A model generated the notes under the pieces. It was given only the letters and a program-made list of their open reading frames with translations. It did no database searches and was not told the DNA's origin. A DNA stretch of 64,000 nucleotides from Artocarpus heterophyllus (taxonomy: Eukaryota > Streptophyta > Magnoliopsida > Rosales > Moraceae): contig CM046354.1 of assembly GCA_025403435.1 (NCBI GenBank), positions 39,731,041 through 39,795,040 on the forward strand, written 5' to 3'. Numbering within the stretch: the stretch's first letter is position 1; every line of letters starts with the position of its first letter. Shown here in pieces: positions 57,520 to 64,000 of this stretch. The translations under genes were made by a program, and so were the position numbers.

Positions 57520-59629
57520 TGATGAGACTGTAAAAGTGTACATTTTATAAAGCTTAAATCATTTGTTTACGCTTTTATTTCTCATTAAATCCTCTAATTA
57601 ATAGCATCTTGTGTTAATAAGTATTTTTGTGTCTTGGTGTGAAAATATGTTTAAAAATACATTTTTAGTGTGTTTTTATGTTTTTAGTAATTATTGGAGT
57701 CATTTTGGTGTGTTAAATAAGTGTCTAGTCTGTAAATAGTCAAAACCGTAAAAGTAATGCGGTTATTTTATTTTGAGTTTTAGTGTATTTGGTAGTGTGT
57801 TTTAAGTTTATAAATATGTCTTATTATATTTTTAGTAATTTTTAAAAATATTTCCAAGTCATAAAAATTATATCTGTGCTCAACCGCAAAAGACTGTAAA
57901 TTTTAGAAGTTTTTATCTATTTTTGTGTGTTTTATTGTAAAATAAATATTTTTAATAAATATTATGTTTGTGAAATAATTAATATTAGTGTGTTTGTGAT
58001 TTTAGATTTGAAATCTGGAGGAAAAACGGAGCAAAACGGCACCAAAATGGATAAAATCGGACATTAAATGCATAAAAAAGATAAAGGAAATTCAAATTTA
58101 AATTAAATGGGACACGTGGCATCATGAGACCCGTTCGATCACCTGCCAAATCAATCTCAGCCGTCCGAGGAAGAGACGGGTGTCAACGTGTCATTCGGTG
58201 GGTCAGCGGAATCTCAAAGTGCGATCCACGTGTCAGGATAAGATTGGCGCGTGCTTTACACGCGCAGACAAAGCTGAATGTGTCCCAGAGGGTGCAACAG
58301 GCGTGTCCGATCGAGTTCGGTCGTATCCACATGCATCCGTTCTTTGAACCGTCAGACTGAATACTTTGACTCATCCATTGGTCTTAAATCTTTGTCCCAC
58401 CTGGCCCAATTTGCGAGCGTCTGACAGCCGTTGGATCGTGTGATTAACGGCCACGATTAGTTCGTTTAAGTGTTGCTGTGTACCACGAGGCAGAGAATCT
58501 AAAGACAGATTTGCACTCTCACGAACACGGATCAACGTGAAAGAAGAAGGAAATAATTCAAAATCGTCAACTTTCAACAGGAAATGACATTAATTATAAG
58601 TGGACGTTTGCAAAATTGATTCGCTATAAATACCGAGGCATTTACCTCAGTTGAGAGAGCCTCCTCGCAGCATAAAAATATTGTTGTAATAATTATAGTC
58701 TAGTTTAGTTTTCAGTCTAGTTTTTTGTAAAATATTTTCTAGTTTATGTTGTAAAAATTATGCTTAATAATATCATTAGTACTTTATTAATTATGTCTTT
58801 CTAAATTTCTTTTTAGCTGAGGGGAGAGGGGAAAATTCTGGCAAAATTATCTTAAATATTTTTGGTTTTCCTTAGTTTTCTAAGCTGTTGTAATGCCAAA
58901 ATATTCTCTTAGAAAACCTAGAATTTCAATATTTTCTTAGCTAGAACTCTGTCAAAATTACAGTTCTAATTTATCGATGACATAGACTGGCATGGATAAT
59001 GCTTGAGAGGACCTTGATTACTCGTAGACAGAGAATGGCTCGGTAAATGCTTAACTTACTATCTTGGTTGTTATTTTAGTTAAGTTATGTTGAAATGCTG
59101 CTTATTTATTAAGTTGAGTTTTTGCTGCATTATAGACATGGAATGGCACAGTAAATGCTTGGTAAATCTTGATTTATTGTCGACATAGGATGGCATAGTG
59201 TATACTTAAACCAACTAATAAATAAAAAGATAAACTAAAATATATTGAAAATAATTGTCAGAACAGAACCTTTGAACCTCAGCCTTGTTATTATTGTTGT
59301 TTTACTTCCTTAAATTGTCGTTATTATTGTTGTTACTCAGCTTAAATTATTATTTGTATTTCTTGTTATTAAAGTTTCAAATTATCAAAATTTAAAGATG
59401 AAAAATGTTGTAAAAAGATGTGTAAATATTGTAAATACATTCTGTGAATAATAAATATTAATCCTCAAATTTTTCAGTTTAAATAAAAGGAAAAAGTTAA
59501 TATAATACATGTACTGGAACTAAATAAATCCTTCCTTGTGGGTTCGACCTCGGATTCACCGAGAAAATATTACTTGAGACAACCTTATACTTGAGGTTAG
59601 TTTAAAATGCATAAATAGACGCGAGACCA
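57520..59629 (+). mobile_element. Ty3/gypsy Tat/Ogre-like solo LTR nested in pol
   Basis: 2110 bp, TGATGAGACTG ... GCGAGACCA, with perfect target duplication GTGGG (57515-57519 and 59630-59634). Removing it rejoins the pol frame. Its 3' part contains CCTTGTGGGTTCGACCTCGG (59533 area), characteristic of Tat/Ogre/Athila LTR ends. A GC-rich block (58100-58520) with ACACGTGGC and a TATA-like CTATAAATACCGAGG (about 58624) suggests the promoter region. No interior is present. It is the youngest layer of this nest. Confidence 0.85.
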
Positions 59630-60423
59630 GTGGGCAACCATCTAGGTCTGGAATTACTCTTTCTAAGAAAGACTCTCCAAAGTCTTATGAAGAAAGAGAA
59701 TACATGAAGAAGGTGCCTTATGCTTCAACAGTGTGTAGTCTCATGTATGCCATGCTTTGCACACGACCGGATATTAGTTATGCGGTCGGGATTGTAAGTC
59801 GATTTCAGGCGGATCTAGGACCGAACCATTGGGTTGCGGTAAAGCATATTTTTAAGTACCTGAGAAGGACTCAAGGGCATATGCTTGTATATTCGGGTGA
59901 GGACTTGACTCCTCTAGGATATATTGACTCAGATTTTTAATTCTGTCTGGATTCTAGGAAATCGACTTTGGGTTTTGTGTTTACTTTGGGCAGCGGTGCC
60001 ATCAGTTGGAGAAGTGCTAAGCAAGATTGCACTTTGGATTCAACGATGGAGGCCGAGTATGTAGCAGCTAGTGATGCTCCAAACGAAGCAACGTGGCTCT
60101 GGAAGTTCCTTGGAGATCTTGAGGTAGTTCCTAGTATAGATAAGACGGTATCACTGTACTGTGATAACAGTGCGGCGGTAGCCAATGCTAAGAAACCAAG
60201 ATTTCACAAGAAGAGTAAGCGTATTGATCAGAAGTATCATGTAATAAAGGACTTCGTTGAGGGCGGGTATGTCACGGTGTGCAAGATCGCAACAAAGAAT
60301 AATTTAGCTGATCCATTTACGAAGACACTTACTGGGAGAGTCTTCGAGAAGCATGTGGAAGCTATGGGAATGCGACATTTGTCGTATTTACTCACTCACT
60401 TAGTGCAAGTGGGAGATTGTTAA
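59630..60423 (+). pseudogene. Gag-pol pseudogene, part 2 (RT end and RNase H)
   Basis: Resumes pol after the nested LTR: SGITLSKKDSPKSYEERE, YMKKVPYASTVCSLMYA, TRPDISYAVG, LGYIDSDF, stop (59938), then RNase H FCLDSRKSTLGFVFTLG, TMEAEYVAA, SLYCDNSAAVANAKK, SKRIDQKYHVIKDF and the DPFTKTLTG tail to the stop at 60421. The tail overlaps the start of the 3' LTR by a few bases. Confidence 0.9.
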
Positions 60424-62411
60424 ACATGTATGCCCTAAGGAGTAAAAATATAGTAAGTTTTTGGAGACATTTTTATCAATAAAGAATTTATTTATTATTT
60501 ATATATCAAATCATGTTCTCTATATGTTCATATTTGTTGAATGTATGTTAAGCAAATAAAAGTCTGAGACTGTCAGTCTAAACCTTAAGAATTGGGCATA
60601 TGATGGACGGATTATGCGAAAAACACGATTTTTAAGGTGATGGTCTAAATCATAAGATCTGCAATCGAGGGAATAAAGTTGGGCGTTTTATTTATGCAAA
60701 GATTGTTATGTTGTCCATATCCCTTTTGGGAGATGGTTTGTTTTGACTATCGAAGGTGGACTCTGTGAATAGAAACATTGGCACGTTGTCATAGGTGACG
60801 ATGTGTTGGATCGAAACATAAAGTGAATTGATTTGGATTAATAATTCTATCTCAGCAAATCGATTCACTTTAGACAATCATTTGTGTTGTATCTTAATCC
60901 TAAGATGAATAGTGGGCCCATTGTCTTGGCTTGTGTCTTTTAATATGCCAAAGGGTGACACCCACATCTTAATAGTGGTATGCATGGCGGTACGTTGGAG
61001 GCATGACTCTTGATAGCGTAGACCTGTTATTTATAGATATCGAATCCATAGCTCCTCTTTAGGAGTAATGATATCCTTTTATATGCGTTATCCTATAATT
61101 GAAAAACTGGAGTGCTCAACCATTTAGATACATAGGTGTAACCAAATGGTATACTGTCATTGGATAGTAAGTTTTCTGATGGTGAGATAATGGAACGTAA
61201 GCTAAAAATTATCGAGAAGGTAAGACAGAACTTGTCTTTAAGCCGATTATGGATTATCATATGGGGATATGATACACTATGATATGTCATAGAGACTTAG
61301 CTATACGAGCTTCGTAATTCTATGTAGTTTGAGAGTGCAGCTCTAAGATTTTAGTGGAGTAGCATTAGGTTTGATAATTATGAGATGTATATCTGGGATA
61401 TTGGGTTTCGTAATTATCGGGACCTTGAACTATATAGGTCCATTTGGTCCCCTTTGCTAGCTCACAACATCCTGTAACGATATGGCCTACTTTTCCAATA
61501 ATTGGTAACTTATGTCGGATTTATTAGATTGATTGAAATTTGAAATAATCAAATAATTCATGTCTGTTTATTGGTTGATTTAATTTTGTGATAAAAATTA
61601 ATTCAAGATAAACTTGTTGAATTGTAAGGATCAAATAATTCTTGTCTGTTTATCGGTTGATTTAATTTTTGGATAAATTAGATCAAGATAAACTTGTAGA
61701 ATTATTAAAAATTGATTTATTTTCTTAGAGATTATCTAGATAAAGTTGTTTTGATCAGATAACTTCTCTATTGGGTTATTTGCATTAAAACTGAGACTTT
61801 ATCTTATAGAATCCCAGGTAGAAAATAAAAGATTCGCGACATTTTTTATTCGACAGTTCGGCCTGCCGATGGTGGTTGTTCAGCCTGCCGATCAGCGAAG
61901 GATAATATCACGTGTTTTCACGCGGATCTTATCAGATATTGATCCAAACTTGATTCTGTTTTCAGTTTTTGAGACCTAATCTGATAAGGAGTGACCCTAG
62001 GACCAATCTCTATATAAAGGGAGTATGTCTTAAGAGTTACTCAGATCAATTAAGAGATTAAGAGTGATACTCTACTAGTGAGAATATGAAAACTCCCTAA
62101 GAGCTTTTGTTCACAAATCATGAACACTTGCTTTGGGTTCTCTTGATTAGTTGGAAGGAGATTCACCTAGTAGAAGAGCTGTACATGTGAGCCCATACTC
62201 ACTCTAGTCGTAGATAGAGAATAGCAACGAAGACCAGTTGATTGAGGCTCTTCTAGAACGTCACTTCTCTTCACGTTTTGCGAGAGTTCTTCGGCATACA
62301 AAGGTTAGTAAGATCTGGTTAATTTATGCATATAGCATGTCAAACTTGTGTTTTGAAAATTACTCTGATATAAAATTTTAAAAATTTCGTTGCATATTAT
62401 TTTTTCCAACA
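60418..62411 (+). repeat. 3' LTR of the Angela-like element
   Basis: 1994 bp, paired with 50672-52649. It has two GGCC-type units (61860, 61882) where the 5' LTR has three, and a segment of about 30 bp (AATATCACGTGTTTTCACGC and following, about 61903) missing from the 5' LTR. Confidence 0.88.
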
Positions 62412-62424
62412 ATATCGACCCCAC

Positions 62425-63140
62425 AACAGATGTTACCAAGCCCATCAAGATGGGCGTTTTTTCATTTTTCAGCCAAAAAATTGGGAACAAATTCATACTT
62501 CCATTGTCCTTCCATTACAATTCACAATTTCAAGAATTAAAAAAAATACTATGACTATCTATTTAACGGGTTACCTCCATTGGGTCGTTGGTTGTGCCTT
62601 GCTATGTTAAATGGCGTGAAGGGAATGGCAGAACGGGGGTCAACGATCGCAGGCGTTGATGCTCACGACCTTCTGATTTGAAGGCGGCAATCACCTATGC
62701 AGAGGCGAGCGAGCTAGAAGAGGGGAAACGAAGAAACAGAGAAACAAAGGGTGGTGGAGAAACGTACTTCGAGCGTGAGAGAGTTGGGAGAAGAAGAGAG
62801 AAAGAACTAGGGAGACTTCAGAGCAGCGAGAGAATGGGAGAGCTTGGTTCTACTTGGGCGGTGGAGGAAGAAAAAAAGTTCTGAGATGAGGGAAGCTTGA
62901 GGGGAATTAGGGCGGGTTGTGAAGATTTAGGGCAGGGAAAGCTTTGTTTTACCTCTAGGAAGGACAAGACAACATAAAGGGCTGAGATGGATAAAAAGAT
63001 GCCAAATAGGAAACAAATGAAACATGTCATCTTTTTTTCGTGCCTAAAAAAAAAGGGTTATTTCTCCAATTTAATTTTTTGGGCAGGGTATTTCATCTAA
63101 ACTTGCCCTTTTTTTATTATATCTGGTGCTAGATTTTGGA
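62425..63140. other. Intergenic, no supported gene
   Basis: Contains a GA-rich stretch (about 62690-62950) that gives charged low-complexity frames (RERETK-like) without domain evidence. It may be the leader of a gene lost outside the window. Confidence 0.4.
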
Positions 63141-63141
63141 A

Positions 63142-63902
63142 CAATTGAGTGGGTTTTTTTTTTTTTTTTGGTAACCAAAACAGAAAAAGAGCTGCATTGT
63201 GCTTTTGTTCAAGTTTAAGTTGGATTCTCGAGCTCTTTCTTCCTAGGATATTTTGAAAAAAGAGCCAAAAAAAATTTTGAATTTGATAAATGACCTCTTT
63301 TTTTTTTTGGCACAAAAAAATACATTTTTCTGTGCAGGAAAACTGCTCTAGTGTTTTTCAAAAAGATAAGAAAAAGAATTGTAGCAAGGAAAGGAACCTC
63401 AACAGAGTGGAAAAAAAACTAGAACAATTTTCATGCCCATAAAGCTTGTTTTTTGGTGTCAAAATACTGTTAAAAAAAAAGCCATTTGTCTAAAATGACT
63501 TTTTCATAAAGTCATTTTTAAAAATCCCCCCATCTTCCTCTAAGAGGGAAAAAATTAGGAAAAAAAATCAAACGGTTTTTTTAATATTCAAAAATTTTAA
63601 TATATTTTTCAATATTAAATTATATGTCATGTAAACAATTTCGTCAAAAATTTAAACACAGAGACAAAATGACAACAATTGAGTGGGTTTTTTTTTTTGG
63701 TAACCAAAACAGAAGAAGAGCTGTATTGTGCTTCTGTTCAAGTTTAAGTTCGATTCTTGAGCTCCTTCTTCCTCTTAGAGGGAAAAATTAGAAAAAAAAA
63801 ATGGTTTTTTTAATAGTTAGAAATTTTAATATATTTTTTAATATTAAATTATATGTCATGTGAACAATTTCGTCAAAAATTTAAACACGGAGACAAAATG
63901 AC
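63142..63902. repeat. Tandem duplication of about 230 bp, first unit split by a MITE
   Basis: Unit 2 (63675-63902) runs CAATTGAGTGGG, T-run, GGTAACCAAAACAGAAG, GAGCTCCTTCTTCCTCTTAG, then ATGTCATGTGAACAATTTCG and GAGACAAAATGAC. Unit 1 has the same blocks at 63142-63244 and 63531-63674, with the MITE between them. Confidence 0.85.
63245..63530. mobile_element. Mutator-like MITE, copy C
   Basis: About 286 bp inserted in unit 1 of the duplication. The flanks TTTCTTCCT (63236-63244) and CATCTTCCT (63531-63539) agree at 7 of 9 positions. The ends are AGGATATTTTGAAAAAAG and, on the complement, GGGGGATTTTTAAAAATGAC. It shares AACCTCAACAGAGTGGAAA and TTTTCATGCCCA blocks with copies A and B. The uninterrupted unit 2 confirms the insertion. 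Confidence 0.8.
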
Positions 63903-64000
63903 CTATTTTTTATAACTTAGGGGATGCTTGATTAGTTTTAAAAAAATTAAGGGCCAAAAAGGTGAGGTCAACATATGAAAATAATCCATGCCTAAAATAA

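Larger units (their letters stand above)
50672..62411 (+). mobile_element. Angela-like Ty1/copia retrotransposon with nested solo LTR
   Basis: 11,740 bp with perfect target duplication ATATC (50667-50671 and 62412-62416). LTRs are 1978 bp (50672-52649) and 1994 bp (60418-62411), TGTTAGACATG/TGTTAAACATG ... TTCCAACA. The primer site is degraded (TTGAAATCTGAG at 52651). AAGTGGGAGAT precedes the 3' LTR. Gag-pol is broken by many stops and interrupted by a 2.1-kb solo LTR. The long LTRs and Gag type suggest the Angela/BARE branch. Without the nested insertion it is about 9.6 kb. Confidence 0.92.

Noticed and set aside
59533..59553. GGGTTCGACCTCGG resembling a tRNA T-arm or B box
   Set aside because: No acceptor, D or anticodon arms fit around it; it is the normal 3' motif of Tat/Athila-type LTRs.
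62678..62884. Charged 68-codon ORF (RERETKGGGE-like)
   Set aside because: Low-complexity GA-rich sequence; no homology or splice context seen.

Overview
The window reads as nuclear DNA of a flowering plant, probably a eudicot. It is AT-rich and dominated by LTR retrotransposons (Ty1/copia and Ty3/gypsy), with one MULE DNA transposon, MITEs, and small islands of plant-type genes or gene pieces with plant introns. I cannot name the species. No rRNA, tRNA, CRISPR array or bacterial-type operon was seen.

Layout. 1-0.56 kb: broken Ty3/gypsy gag (minus). 1.4-3.4 kb: old LTR-like remnant. 3.7-4.0 kb: the one gene that looks intact and host-owned, a VQ-motif protein of the SIB1 type (minus). 5.49-15.59 kb: an old copia-type solo LTR split by a very young 8.2-kb LTR retrotransposon (5651-13817, 1965-bp LTRs, TSD AGTGT). 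That element has no gag-pol. It carries an uncharacterised Cys-rich ORF (9082-9603), which resembles the nucleic-acid-binding protein family of plant flexiviruses, and an intronless LONELY GUY (LOG) cytokinin-activation-type gene (10247-10897). This is the most unusual object in the window. 19.29-21.45 kb: gypsy solo LTR (TSD TGGTA). 22.9-23.9 kb: rotted copia pol (minus). 25.5-32.2 kb: nearly intact copia element with a single nonsense codon (TSD TTCTG). 32.9-33.6 kb: two MITEs. 35.2-35.6 kb: prefoldin subunit 5 gene fragment. 36.0-41.6 kb: decayed copia element (TSD ACTGG). 42.9-48.5 kb: MULE remnant with a transposase pseudogene and a convergent DUF1985-like pseudogene. 50.0-50.5 kb: serine carboxypeptidase-like gene fragment. 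50.67-62.41 kb: 11.7-kb Angela-like copia element (TSD ATATC) with a Tat/Ogre-like solo LTR nested in its pol (57520-59629, TSD GTGGG). 63.1-63.9 kb: tandem duplication split by a third copy of the MITE.

A second theme crosses the elements. Several unrelated repeats carry short self-complementary motifs set at helical spacing. There are seven CCTAGG cores at exactly 22 bp in both LTRs of the 36-kb copia element. CGGCAGGCCGA-like cores sit at about 22 bp in a gypsy solo LTR and in both the LTRs and leader of the 50-62 kb copia element. GGTC/GACC modules sit at 10-12 bp around the MULE and the carboxypeptidase fragment. Six AAACGACATGTCGTTT-type palindromes sit in the leader of the 25-kb copia element. 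The motifs differ but the architecture recurs.

All positions, LTR comparisons and translations were done by eye. Family assignments come from motif recognition without database searches.
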